From DATAYA01 sp963754235 (GTDB lineage Bacteria; Pseudomonadota; Alphaproteobacteria; Acetobacterales; Acetobacteraceae), in the NCBI GenBank assembly GCA_963754235.1, contig CAVWFK010000034.1, positions 124,001 through 188,000 on the forward strand: DNA of 64,000 nt, written 5' to 3'. Made by a program: the position numbers and the translations under genes. The notes under the pieces are model-generated. The model saw nothing but the letters and a program-made list of their open reading frames with translations. It made no database searches and was not told the origin of the DNA. Shown piece by piece: positions 19,849-28,310 of this stretch (within the stretch, counting starts at the first letter, position 1; each line of letters opens with the position of its first letter).

Positions 19849-21024
19849 TCAACCCTGGCGTGGCAGCATCTGCTCGACCAGAACCGCCCAGTAGCTGGCG
19901 CCCACCGGCAGGATCGCGTCATTGAAGTCGTAGCGCGGGTGATGAACCATGGCATCGTCGGGTTGTGCGCGCGCGCCGAGCAGGATGAACGCCGCCGGGC
20001 GGGCTTCGGCGAAGAACGCGAAATCCTCGCTGCCCATCGTGGGTTTCTCCATCGGCTGCACGCGCGACGGTCCCGCCACCGCCTCGGCCGCACGCCTTGC
20101 CAGCGCCAGGGTCGGCGCGTCGTTTACCGTCGCCGGATAGTTGCGGCGGTAGGTTACCTCCGCGCGGGCGCCGAGGCTCTCGGCGATGCCGCTTGCGAGC
20201 CGGACGAAGCCGTGCTCGATCAGGTCGCCCACCTCCGGCGCGAACCAGCGCGCGGTGCCCATCATGCGCACCGTCTCGGGGATCACGTTGTAGGTGTGGC
20301 CGCCGGCGATGTGGCAGAGCGAAAGCACCCCGCCCTCGATCGGCTCCATGACGCGCGACACCAGGCCCTGCGCCGCCGAGATGATCTGGGCGGCGACGAA
20401 CACCGGATCGACGCCGAGATGCGGCTGCGCGCCGTGCGTGCCGCGGCCGGTGATTGCGACGTCGATATTGGCGACCGCCGCCATCACCGGACCGTCGCGC
20501 CAGAGGAAAGTGCCCTCCGGCGCCAGCGGCCAGTTGTGCATCCCGAACACCCGCTCCATCGGGAAGCGGTCGAACAGTCCCTCGCGCACCATGATGCCGG
20601 CGCCGCCCTGCGTCTCCTCGGCGGGCTGGAAGATCAGATAGACGGTGCCGTCGAAATTGCGCGTCTCGGCGAGATAGCGCGCAGCACCCAGCAGCATCGT
20701 GGTGTGCCCGTCATGGCCGCAGGCGTGCATCACGCCGGCGTTCCGCGAGGCGTAGGGAAGGCAGGTTTCCTCGGCGATCGGCAACGCGTCCATGTCGGCG
20801 CGCAGGCCGATGGCGCCGCCCGCGCCGCGCCCGCGCACCACGCCGACGACGCCGGTCCCGGCGAGTCCGGCGTGAACCTCATCGACGCCGAACTCCCGCA
20901 GCTTTGCCTGCACCACGCCGCTGGTGCGGTGCTCGGCGAGGCCGAGTTCGGGATGCGCGTGCAGGTCGCGCCGCCATTCGGTCATGGCGTCGTGGAACTC
21001 GGCGATGCGGTTGATGATCGGCAT
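19849..21024 (-). CDS. M20D-family amidohydrolase (hippurate hydrolase-like)
   Basis: A 391-residue metal-dependent amidohydrolase that removes N-acyl groups from amino acids. Metal and catalytic motifs are visible: CGHDGHTTMLLGAA, PAEETQGGA and a late His (AMVHHPRYDFND). MGSEDFAFF near the C-terminus is typical of the M20D group. The ATG at 21024 follows AGGAGG; the longer open frame upstream lacks this. Hippurate, indole-acetyl amino acids or N-acetyl-diaminopimelate are all possible substrates. Cytoplasmic. Confidence 0.88.
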   Translation of the reverse strand: MPIINRIAEFHDAMTEWRRDLHAHPELGLAEHRTSGVVQAKLREFGVDEVHAGLAGTGVVGVVRGRGAGGAIGLRADMDALPIAEETCLPYASRNAGVMHACGHDGHTTMLLGAARYLAETRNFDGTVYLIFQPAEETQGGAGIMVREGLFDRFPMERVFGMHNWPLAPEGTFLWRDGPVMAAVANIDVAITGRGTHGAQPHLGVDPVFVAAQIISAAQGLVSRVMEPIEGGVLSLCHIAGGHTYNVIPETVRMMGTARWFAPEVGDLIEHGFVRLASGIAESLGARAEVTYRRNYPATVNDAPTLALARRAAEAVAGPSRVQPMEKPTMGSEDFAFFAEARPAAFILLGARAQPDDAMVHHPRYDFNDAILPVGASYWAVLVEQMLPRQG

Positions 21025-21132
21025 GGCTGGCCTCCTGGGGCCCCCCTCTCCCTGCGGCATCTCGTTGTGCGGCGGACGCGGGCGGCACGCAACCCGGCTT
21101 GACCGCGCAACGTCGCCCGGCCATGCGGCGCT

Positions 21133-21768
21133 ATGCACGCCTCGCTCGCGAACAGCTTCCTCTACGCGCTGGTTGCGTTGCTGGTGATCGTCGATCCGGC
21201 CGGCACCGCCGTCCTGTTTGCCGCGATGACGCCGCACGACACCGTCGCCGAGCGCACCGCACAGGCGCGGCGGGCGTGCATCATCGCCTTCGTCGTGCTT
21301 GCCGCCTTCGGCCTGGCGGGCGAGCGGCTGCTGCACGCGCTCGGGATCGGCCTGCCGGCGATGCGGGTCGCGGGCGGCATCCTGCTGTTCCTCTCCGCGG
21401 CCGACATGGTGACCGCGAAAGGCGCGCTGCGCCCCGGCCGTAGCGAACGCGAGGCGGCGATCCGCAGCAACGAGGATATCAGCGTCTTTCCGCTGGCGAT
21501 CCCGCTGATCGCGGGGCCGGGTGCCATGACCACGATGGTGCTGCTGAACTCCACCGCCGCCGGCGACCCGCGCATGATCGGCGCGATCGAGGCGGCGCTG
21601 CTCGTCACCATCCTGGTGACGCTCGCCGCCCTGCTGCTGGCCCAGCGATTGTCGCGGCTGCTCGGCAAGACCGGGGCGAGCGTGATCGGCCGCGTGCTCG
21701 GCGTGCTGGTCGCGGCGTTTGCCGCCCAGATCGCGCTCGACGGCGTACGCGAGGCGCTGCGGCTATAG
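21133..21768 (+). CDS. MarC-family integral membrane protein
   Basis: A 211-residue membrane protein with about six helices. The family motifs LLVIVDPAGTAVLF near the N-terminus and FPLAIPLIAGPGAMTTMV in the middle are clear. MarC/YchE proteins have no firm function; early links to antibiotic resistance were not confirmed. Its stop overlaps the convergent amidase stop by 6 bp. Confidence 0.88.
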   Translation: MHASLANSFLYALVALLVIVDPAGTAVLFAAMTPHDTVAERTAQARRACIIAFVVLAAFGLAGERLLHALGIGLPAMRVAGGILLFLSAADMVTAKGALRPGRSEREAAIRSNEDISVFPLAIPLIAGPGAMTTMVLLNSTAAGDPRMIGAIEAALLVTILVTLAALLLAQRLSRLLGKTGASVIGRVLGVLVAAFAAQIALDGVREALRL

Positions 21769-23175
21769 CGCTTCCATCATCAGCGTTTCCGTCATCTCTG
21801 GCCGGCGGTTGCGCAACAGGGTCGCGCGCTCGAAGGCGTGGGCGGCGGCGAGCAGCGTCGGTTCCTCGAACGGGCGGCCGATGAGCTGGATGCCGAGCGG
21901 CAACCCGTTCGGGCCGAAGCCACCGCAGACCGAGATAGCCGGATAGCCGGTGAGGTTCCCCGGCGGGTTGAACCCGGGCTTGTCCGGCGGCGACCATTTG
22001 GGCACGGCGTCGATCCGCGGCGCCTCGCCGGGTGCCGTGGCGGTCAGCAGCAGGTCGAAGTCCGCCATGCCGCGCGCCATCTCGCGGCACAGCTCGCGAC
22101 GGCGCCGCAGCGCCGCCACATAGTCCGGGCCGGTGATGAGGGCGGCCAGGGCCAGCCGGTCGCGGAACAGCTCGCCGTACTCGGAAAACCGCGTGGCGAG
22201 CCAGGGCGCGTGGATCGCGTACGCCTCGGTGAGGAGGATGACGGTGTTGCAGGCGCCCCATTCGCCGAGATGCGGCAGCCGTGCCTCACCGATTTCGGCA
22301 CCGAGGCCGCGGAACGTCTCGGCCGCTCGCACCACCGCCTCGCCCACCGCGGGTGTGGTTTCGGTGTCGTCCTCGTGCCAGTGCCGCACCACGCCGATGC
22401 GCAAGCCCCGCGCGTCCTCGCGCAGCGCCGCGGCGTAGTCGGGCACCGGGCGGTTGGCGCTGGCGGGATCGGCCGGATCGTGCCCGGCCATCGCACCGAG
22501 CAGCAGGGCGCAATCCCCGACCGTCCAGGCGAGCGGGCCGGCATGGTCGAGCGAGAAGGCGAGCGGCAGGATGCCGGCGCGGCTGACGCGGCCATAGGTC
22601 GGCTTCAGCCCCGCGAGGCCGCAGAACGCGGCCGGGCTGCGGATCGAGCCACCAGTGTCCGACCCGGTGCCGCCGAGTGCCAGGCCCGCCGCCACCGCCG
22701 CCCCCGTGCCGGAGGAAGAGCCGCCCGTGAAGTGCGCCGGGTTCCAGGGATTGCGCGCCGCCGGCCAGGGCAGGTCGAAGGACGGGCCGCCCATTGCGAA
22801 CTCATGCGTCGCGACCTTGCCCAGCATCACCGTGCCGGCCTCGGCGAGCTTGCGCACTGCGGTCGCGTCCTCCGTGGGGACGTGCTCCATCAGCACCCGC
22901 GAGTGCCCGGTCGTGCGGATGCCGGCGGTGCCGTAGATGTCCTTGTGAACGATCGGGATGCCGTCGAGCGGACCGCGCCGCGCGCCGCGCATTGCCCGCG
23001 CCTCGGCCGCGCGGGCGTCGGCCATCGCGCGATCCTCGGCGACCAGCAGAAAGGCGTGCAGCGCGGGATCGAGCCGCGTGGCCCGGTTGAGGCAGTCACG
23101 CGCGAGCTCGACCGGGGAGATGTCTTTCGCGGCGATCCGGCGCGACGCTTCGGCGATGGTCGGGATCGCGGCCAT
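21763..23175 (-). CDS. Amidase of the amidase-signature family (AtzE/GatA-like)
   Basis: A 470-residue amidase with the Ser-cisSer-Lys triad: Lys in PIVHKDIYG, Ser in GSDTGGSIRSP, and the glycine/serine loop FTGGSSSGTGAAV. The ATG overlaps the stop of the 61-codon DUF4089 gene (TGATG), which indicates translational coupling. This gene pair resembles AtzE with AtzG, in which AtzG is a small GatC-like partner. 1-carboxybiuret hydrolysis is one possibility, but the substrate is not decided by sequence. Confidence 0.88.
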   Translation of the reverse strand: MAAIPTIAEASRRIAAKDISPVELARDCLNRATRLDPALHAFLLVAEDRAMADARAAEARAMRGARRGPLDGIPIVHKDIYGTAGIRTTGHSRVLMEHVPTEDATAVRKLAEAGTVMLGKVATHEFAMGGPSFDLPWPAARNPWNPAHFTGGSSSGTGAAVAAGLALGGTGSDTGGSIRSPAAFCGLAGLKPTYGRVSRAGILPLAFSLDHAGPLAWTVGDCALLLGAMAGHDPADPASANRPVPDYAAALREDARGLRIGVVRHWHEDDTETTPAVGEAVVRAAETFRGLGAEIGEARLPHLGEWGACNTVILLTEAYAIHAPWLATRFSEYGELFRDRLALAALITGPDYVAALRRRRELCREMARGMADFDLLLTATAPGEAPRIDAVPKWSPPDKPGFNPPGNLTGYPAISVCGGFGPNGLPLGIQLIGRPFEEPTLLAAAHAFERATLLRNRRPEMTETLMMEAL

Positions 23176-23360
23176 CAGTCCTGCTCCGGGCGGAAGATGA
23201 GCGCCGGCTCGTCCTCGGGCGGGCGCGGGCGGCGGATAGTGGCGATCATGTGCTGCAGGTTCGCCCAGCCGCCATGCACCGCCTCCGCCTGCGCGGCGGT
23301 GAGGTTCAGCCCCGCGTCGGCAAGCCGGACGCGAAACGCTTCGATCTCATCGTGTTGCAT
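23175..23360 (-). CDS. DUF4089 (AtzG-like) small amidase partner
   Basis: A 61-residue helical protein (VRLADAGLNLTAAQAEAVHGGW, then a proline-rich tail). DUF4089 proteins stand beside amidases of the AtzE type and act like GatC, wrapping around the amidase. The 1-nt overlap with the amidase gene fits a 1:1 complex. The upstream ribosome site is weak. Confidence 0.75.
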   Translation of the reverse strand: MQHDEIEAFRVRLADAGLNLTAAQAEAVHGGWANLQHMIATIRRPRPPEDEPALIFRPEQD

Positions 23361-23380
23361 ACGTATTCCCCAACAAGAAA

Positions 23381-23433
23381 GGCGAGGGGCTCCGCCCCTC
23401 GACCCCGCTGGGGCCTGAGGCCCCAGCCCCCCG
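23381..23433 (-). repeat. Dispersed double-hairpin repeat, copy B
   Basis: Read on the minus strand: palindrome CTGGGGCC/GGCCCCAG (plus 23408-23426), then CGGGGTCGA and GGGGCGGAGCCCC, as in copies A and C. The outer stem here is extended to GAGGGGC/GCCCCTC. It lies upstream of the DUF4089 gene. Confidence 0.7.
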
Positions 23434-23634
23434 ATCGGAAGACGAGGTCTATAGTCTCCTGCTTCGAAACTTCACAGTTGCTTCGATGCATCCCGCTTTC
23501 TTGGCTTTGGTAGAAAAGGTGACAAAACCCGCCATGATGTGGCAGTTTTACTGCCGGCTGCGGCCGAGCCATAGGGTCAACTCATGAGAGGCGCGTACGG
23601 GCGGTTTGTGGCGGGGGTGAGCGGCTGCAGCGAG

Positions 23635-23766
23635 CCTGATCCAACCCCTGTTCTCAGGCGCAAACGACCTGATCCAGCCCTGTTCCAGGCCAGAGGCGAG
23701 CCTGATCCAGCCCTGTTCTAAGCCAGCAGCGACCCTGATCCGGCCCTGCTCTTATTTCCGACTTCG
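23635..23766 (+). repeat. 33-bp tandem repeat, four units
   Basis: CCTGATCC begins at 23635, 23668, 23701 and 23734, exactly 33 bases apart. The unit core is CCTGATCCAGCCCTGTTC, followed by a more variable half (GGCCAGAGGCGA-like); the fourth unit degrades. The region 23434-23808 around it holds no convincing gene. It is not CRISPR-like, because repeat and spacer are not separated. Confidence 0.8.
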
Positions 23767-23808
23767 GAACGTTTTGACCCACCCGGACTTACCCGCCTCC
23801 ACGTCATG

Positions 23809-25828
23809 CTGAAGTTGGACACCAAGAATCCGAAAGGGTTTGATTAGGAACGCGAATTCGGAAAATTCAGGGGCGCGTGGCACCACGCCGCGGGCGTCCG
23901 CGACGCGGCGGCGGTCGCGCTGGTGCCGCGATCGGTGGCGGCGTCGCGTTCGGCAACTGGCGCACCAACGGCGGCAGGGCGACGCCAGCGGCCTTGAACA
24001 CGCCACCGGCGCAACCTGGCGCGTGAGGCCGCAGCAGGAAGCGCTTGGTCGCTTGCTCGACCGTCATCTGCTCGACGCGATCGAGGTCGCGCACGATATC
24101 GCCCCACTCCGCAGTCACGTCTGCGGCGGCCAGTCGCTCGTCGAGTTCCTTGCGCAGCAGCAGGGCGAGGAACGAACAAAACAGGTGGCCGGCGATGGCG
24201 GCGTCGGATTGATGGTAGATCGGTCGCGTCTCCAGGATCGACTTTGCCGTCCTAAAAATGGCCTCCACTTTCCAGAGCTGCCGGTACGCTAGGGCAACCG
24301 AGAGGACAGGAAGCTTGCTGTTGGTGCGTAGCACGTAAAGCCCATCGAAGCGGGCGTCCTCGGTGATCCGGTCGGCGTCGATTTCGAAGTGCCCCTCGCA
24401 CGGGGTAGCGAGAAACCGGCGATAGCCGGCGTTGCCGACCAACCCCTTGTCGCCTTGCTGCAGCTTCAGCCGCAGGCTCTCGACGATGGCGGCACGGGCA
24501 GCGGCGTCTCGCCGCGCCTCCTCGGGGTTGAAGCAGACCACGTAGCGGCGCGGCCTGGTCCCAGGCCCCCAGTCGCCGACCACCACCTCCTTGACCTCCA
24601 GCGCCGTCTCCGCCCCGCGTGCGCGCGGGATAATCAGCGGCACCATCGGCTTGCGGTCGGCCAGCACGACCTGGCGCACCTCGCTGTCACTGCGTTCGCG
24701 CGCGCCGAGGATGTACTCGATGCCGCGCGCCTCCAACTCGCTGATCGTCTCGGTGCTGATCATGCCGCGATCGGCAACCACGCCCATCCGTGCAATGCCG
24801 AAGCGCTCGCGCAGGCGCGTGACCACCGGCAGCAGTGCCTTTACGTCGGTGGCGTTCCCCGGCCAGGTCTCCGAGCAGATCGGCCGACCCTCGGCATCGA
24901 GCACGACGCCCACGATCACCTGCCGCAGATCGGGTCGATGGTCCTTGGATTTGCCGTGCCGGCCGAGGCTCTCGCCCCCGGCGCCGTAGAACATCAACGA
25001 GGTGGTGTCGAACAGCACCACGGAGAGATCGCTGAACAGGCTGCGCCGGCGCGCGAACAGCGCCTCCTCGATCAGATCCCCCGGGTCCGGCTTTGCCGGC
25101 CCGAGGGCAGGCTCTTGTTGCGGCGGGGGGCGCGCGTCGCCCCACTCTGGTCGGCCAGCTCCTCGCCCAGCCAAGCCATCGCCCGATACAGCTGGTGCAA
25201 CTCCAGGCCGTCGGCGCCGTCGATCTGATAGGCATCCAGCCATTTCTCGCCGGCGCGATCGGAGCCGGAGACCACCAGCCGATGCAGCACGCTGGCAAAC
25301 ACCGCGCGTTCCAGCGAAAAGCCGAAGCCGCGCCCCGCGGCGAGCCGCTCGATCACCGCGCGACAGCCGGTCTGTTCCCACAGCCGGCCGAAGATCATCG
25401 GGGCGCCGATGCGCACACTGGCGCTGGTCTGCAGCGTTCCGGCCTGCAGGCTGGAGATCAGCAGGGCGGTCTCGGAGAACCGGGCCCCCGAGCGCAGCAG
25501 GGCATCGAGCTTGCCGTCGGCTTCGAGGTCCTCGACGCGGCCGAGGGTGGCCAGCACGCGCTGCACCGTGCGCGTGCCGTCGCGCGTGTTCTCGACGATC
25601 TGCAGGTAGCGGCGCTCTCCGGACGGCTTGATGCGGAAGAACATGCGGCTCTCGATCGTGACACCGCACGCTTATGCCGAATCGCCGCCTTCGTGCAAGG
25701 GCTTTCGTTAACAATTACGCAAACACGTGGCACCGCAATTCAGCAGAAATCTCGGCCAACGGTCGGCCAATCGCTTGAAATGACTCGCTTCCTCTCCTGC
25801 TGCAGCGCAGCGAACTGTCCAACTTGAG
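23809..25828 (-). mobile_element. IS1634-like insertion sequence with terminal repeats and 5-bp target duplication
   Basis: The ends are CTGAAGTTGGACA (23809-23821) and its partner TGTCCAACTTGAG (25816-25828), matching 12 of 13 as inverted repeats. TCATG stands directly outside each end (23804-23808 and 25829-25833), a perfect 5-bp target duplication. The element is 2020 bp and holds one transposase, read on the minus strand. Removing it rejoins a dispersed palindromic repeat that continues to the right. Confidence 0.9.
23867..25644 (-). CDS. IS1634/IS4-type DDE transposase, one frameshift
   Basis: About 590 residues in two frames. The first part starts at the ATG at 25644 (MFFRIKPSGERRYLQIVEN), runs as an N-terminal domain and stops early at 25072. 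The other frame carries DTTSLMFYGAGGESLG (first Asp), ADRGMIS (second Asp) and WKVEAIFRTAKSILETRP (Glu), and runs to 23867. The switch is between about 25090 and 25130, close to a run of six G; one lost or gained base would join the parts. Programmed shifting is not usual in this family, so mutation or error is more likely. Confidence 0.85.
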
Positions 25829-25910
25829 TCATGCGTGGCGGAGGGCGAGCATCCACGTCTTTCGGTCGGTACATCGCGAAGTCGTGGATGGTCGGCCTTC
25901 CGCCTTTGGG
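25829..25910 (+). repeat. Dispersed palindromic repeat (REP-like), copy 1, split by the IS1634-like element
   Basis: With the IS removed the sequence reads CGTCATG, a GC hairpin, GAGCATCCACG, a short middle, then CGTGGATGGTCGGCCTTC. The arms CATCCACG and CGTGGATG pair. Bases 23802-23808 are the left end on the far side of the IS. The same layout is seen at 56118-56187/57750-57766 and, as one arm only, at 47950-47980. Confidence 0.75.
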
Positions 25911-25931
25911 CTCACCCGGTTGCGAAACAGC

Positions 25932-25961
25932 GTCATTGCGAGCGCAGTGAAGCAATCCAGA
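25932..25961 (+). repeat. GTCATTGCGAGCG...GAAGCAATCCAG intergenic repeat
   Basis: The sequence CGTCATTGCGAGCGCAG followed by TGAAGCAATCCAG is a well-known dispersed intergenic motif in many proteobacterial genomes. Only one copy is seen here, between REP copy 1 and double-hairpin copy C. Confidence 0.55.
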
Positions 25962-25969
25962 CGAGCGGC

Positions 25970-26024
25970 AAGGGGTCCAAGGGCGAACGCCCTTGGCGGG
26001 GTTCGGGGCGGAGCCCCGACCTTC
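25970..26024 (+). repeat. Dispersed double-hairpin repeat, copy C
   Basis: AAGGGGT, then a palindrome of different sequence from copies A and B (CCAAGGGC/GCCCTTGG, 25978-25996), then GGGGTTCGGGGCGGAGCCCC and GACCTT exactly as in copy A. It runs into the stop codon of the lipoprotein gene and may terminate that operon. Confidence 0.75.
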
Positions 26025-26601
26025 ACAGCAGCGGCGCCGAGACGCATTGCGCGCAATCTGGCCGCGGCACCGCCTGCGCCGCGTCGGCCGCCTCGCGCGT
26101 GGCGACGTTCGCCGCCTGCACGTACGGCATCTCGGAAAGCTGCGTCAGCGTCCGCCCGGGCGGCAGGGTGAAGCCCGGCGCACGCAGTGCCGCCACCGCG
26201 GCGGTGCGGTCGCCGGCGTCGAGCGCGTCGGCGGCGGTGAGCAGCGCATCGACCACGCCCTGCGAGGGCGCGTCCGGCGCGATCCCGAGTGCCTTCCGAA
26301 CCCCTTCGCGCGCGTCCAGCATCTCCTGCTTGGTGTCGGGCGACAGATAGGCCCAGCGCGGCTCGGTGACGAAGGCGCCGGCCAGATAATCGATCGCGGC
26401 CGCGGCACGGGCGGCGTCGGCAGGGCGGCCGTAGAGGCGGCTGGAATCGGCGAAGTCATACTCGGCACGGTTCAGCGCCGCCTGATCCTGGTCGGGGGCG
26501 GTGCCGAACGCACCCGGCGGCAATTGCGCGACGTTGGGCGGGCCGCCGGCCGCGCAGCCGCCGAGCAGCAGCGCCGCGAGCAGGATCGCGCGGCAGCCCA
26601 T
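26023..26601 (-). CDS. Small lipoprotein of unknown function
   Basis: A 192-residue protein with a lipoprotein signal (AILLAALLLGGC, Cys about 16), then an alanine-rich helical domain. I do not recognise a named family. It is the third gene of an argC / gamma-carbonic-anhydrase-like / lipoprotein unit; its ATG overlaps the stop of the previous gene by 1 nt. The two cysteines near the end (DCAQC) are notable. Confidence 0.7.
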   Translation of the reverse strand: MGCRAILLAALLLGGCAAGGPPNVAQLPPGAFGTAPDQDQAALNRAEYDFADSSRLYGRPADAARAAAAIDYLAGAFVTEPRWAYLSPDTKQEMLDAREGVRKALGIAPDAPSQGVVDALLTAADALDAGDRTAAVAALRAPGFTLPPGRTLTQLSEMPYVQAANVATREAADAAQAVPRPDCAQCVSAPLL

Positions 26602-27173
26602 CAGGCGGGCCGCAGCCCTCGGGCGAAGCGCGCCGCCTGCTTGGCGTAGTGCACGGCGATGCGGTCGAACTCCGCCCGTTCCTCGGGGTCGAGCATGCGC
26701 TTCAGTCTCGCCGGCGCGCCCATCCACATCTCGTTCGGCCCGATGATCTTGCCCGGCGGAAGCACGGAGCCGGCCGCCAGCATCCCCCCGGTCTCGATCA
26801 CCGCGCCGTCGAGCACGGTCGCCCCCATCGCGACGAAGGCGCGGGCGCGCAGCGTGCAGGCGTGCACGATCGCGGCGTGGCCGATCGTCACGTCGTCCTC
26901 GATGATGGTCGGGAAATTGCCCGGGTTGACGTGGATGATGGTGCCGTCCTGGATGTTCACGCGGGCGCCGACGCGGATGAAATTGGTGTCGCCGCGCAGC
27001 ACGCAATGAAACCACACGCCGCTCTGCGACCCGATCTCGACATTGCCGATCACTGCCGCGGTGGGTGCCACCCATGCATCGGGCGCGATGCGGGGAGCGA
27101 CGCCGTCGAACGCATAGAGCGGGCCGGCGGCGGTGATTGCGTCTGCACGACCGAGCTGCAGATGGTCAGGCAT
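26601..27173 (-). CDS. Gamma-carbonic anhydrase family hexapeptide-repeat protein
   Basis: A 190-residue left-handed beta-helix protein of the gamma-CA/YrdA type, with hexapeptide repeats throughout and metal-binding histidines in WFHCVLRGD, IIHVNPG and TIGHAAIVHACT. Many family members bind zinc, but few have proven carbonic anhydrase activity. The ATG at 27173 (MPDHL) follows AGGGAG; a GTG two codons earlier is an alternative. It overlaps the end of argC by 8 bp, so the genes are one transcript. Confidence 0.85.
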   Translation of the reverse strand: MPDHLQLGRADAITAAGPLYAFDGVAPRIAPDAWVAPTAAVIGNVEIGSQSGVWFHCVLRGDTNFIRVGARVNIQDGTIIHVNPGNFPTIIEDDVTIGHAAIVHACTLRARAFVAMGATVLDGAVIETGGMLAAGSVLPPGKIIGPNEMWMGAPARLKRMLDPEERAEFDRIAVHYAKQAARFARGLRPA

Positions 27174-28122
27174 GGACACGCTCCCTGTTCGCGGCGGCCG
27201 CGGTCAGCCCGAGCATCAGGCGGATGTTCTGCACCGCCGCACCGGACGCGCCCTTGCCGAGATTGTCGAGCCGCGCGACCAGCACCGCCTGCCGCTCCCT
27301 GTCGCTGCCGAAGACGCGCAGCTCCATTGCGTCGGTGCCGTTCAACGCCTCCGGCTCCAGCCGCTCGCCAGATGCTGTCGGCAGCACCCGGATCAGGGGT
27401 GCGGCTGCGTAGTGCCGGGCGAGGGCGGCGTGCAGATCGCCGAGCGACGGACGGCCGGGCAGCAGGTCGAGATGCAGCGGCACGCTGACCAGCATCCCCT
27501 GCCGGAAATGCCCGACCGATGGCACGAAGATCGGCCGGCGTGCGAGCCGCGCATAGGCCTGCGTCTCCGGCAGGTGCTTGTGCGCGAGGTCGAGCGCATA
27601 GAGCTCGAATGCCGGTCCGCGCTCGGCCTCGTGCGCCTCGATCATCGGCCGTCCGCCGCCGGAATAGCCGCTCACCGCGTTGATCGTCACCGGGTAGTCG
27701 TCCGGTAGCAGGCCGGCGTCCCGCAACGGCCGCAGCAGGGCGATCGCGCCGGTCGAATAGCAGCCGGGATTGGCGACGCGCGGCGCCGACGCGATCCGGC
27801 CCGGCTGGTCGGGTGTCAGTTCGGGGAAGCCATAGACCCAGCCAGGATCAACGCGATGCGCCGAGCTGGCGTCGAGCAGTTTTGGCGCACGGTCGCCAAG
27901 ACTGGCCGCCAACCCCGCCGATTCGCGCGCAGCCGCGTCCGGCAGGCAGAGCACGGCGAGGTCGGCCTGCTCCATCAGTGCGCGGCGCGCCTCGGGGTTC
28001 TTGCGCTCGCCGGCTGCCACGCGCAGCAGCTCGATCTCGGGCACGGCGCGCAGCCGGTCGCTGATGCCAAGGCCGGTGGTGCCGGCTTCTCCGTCGATGA
28101 ACACGCGAAAGCTCGGGGCCAT
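27166..28122 (-). CDS. argC: N-acetyl-gamma-glutamyl-phosphate reductase
   Basis: A 318-residue arginine-biosynthesis enzyme that reduces N-acetylglutamyl phosphate to the semialdehyde. The catalytic Cys is C121 in VANPGCYSTGA; GEAGTTGLGI near residue 11 is the NADP-binding loop, and SGYSGGGR is also conserved. The length fits the shorter ArgC class. The ATG at 28122 follows GGAGGAG; an in-frame upstream Met lacks a good site. First gene of its operon. Confidence 0.93.
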   Translation of the reverse strand: MAPSFRVFIDGEAGTTGLGISDRLRAVPEIELLRVAAGERKNPEARRALMEQADLAVLCLPDAAARESAGLAASLGDRAPKLLDASSAHRVDPGWVYGFPELTPDQPGRIASAPRVANPGCYSTGAIALLRPLRDAGLLPDDYPVTINAVSGYSGGGRPMIEAHEAERGPAFELYALDLAHKHLPETQAYARLARRPIFVPSVGHFRQGMLVSVPLHLDLLPGRPSLGDLHAALARHYAAAPLIRVLPTASGERLEPEALNGTDAMELRVFGSDRERQAVLVARLDNLGKGASGAAVQNIRLMLGLTAAAANRERVHA

Positions 28123-28310
28123 GGCTTGCTCCTCCGCGGCGGATGGCGTCACAGCGCGGCGCGGATTGCAAGGGCGCTCGTGCTCTCTACTCCTTAGAGA
28201 CTGTCTCTGAGCTGGCCGAAATCGGACATTGACTCCGCCGGTCTGGACAGTCTGGGTTGCGCCAGGAGCTGACCTTCGGTTTGCTATTCGTCAGGGGCAC
28301 TCTGGCCCGA

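Noticed and set aside
19277..19894. Functional second PEP-CTERM gene starting at GTG 19277
   Set aside because: That start adds residues before the signal peptide that the intact copy lacks, and the sorting tail is out of frame. ACG in place of ATG plus a frameshift points to decay.
23635..23766. CRISPR array
   Set aside because: The 33-base units run directly into each other, have no unique spacers, and no cas gene is near.
25072..25644. Programmed -1 frameshift in the IS1634-like transposase
   Set aside because: Programmed shifting is known for other IS families, but not usual here, and the break lies by a G6 run where a simple indel is the easier reading.
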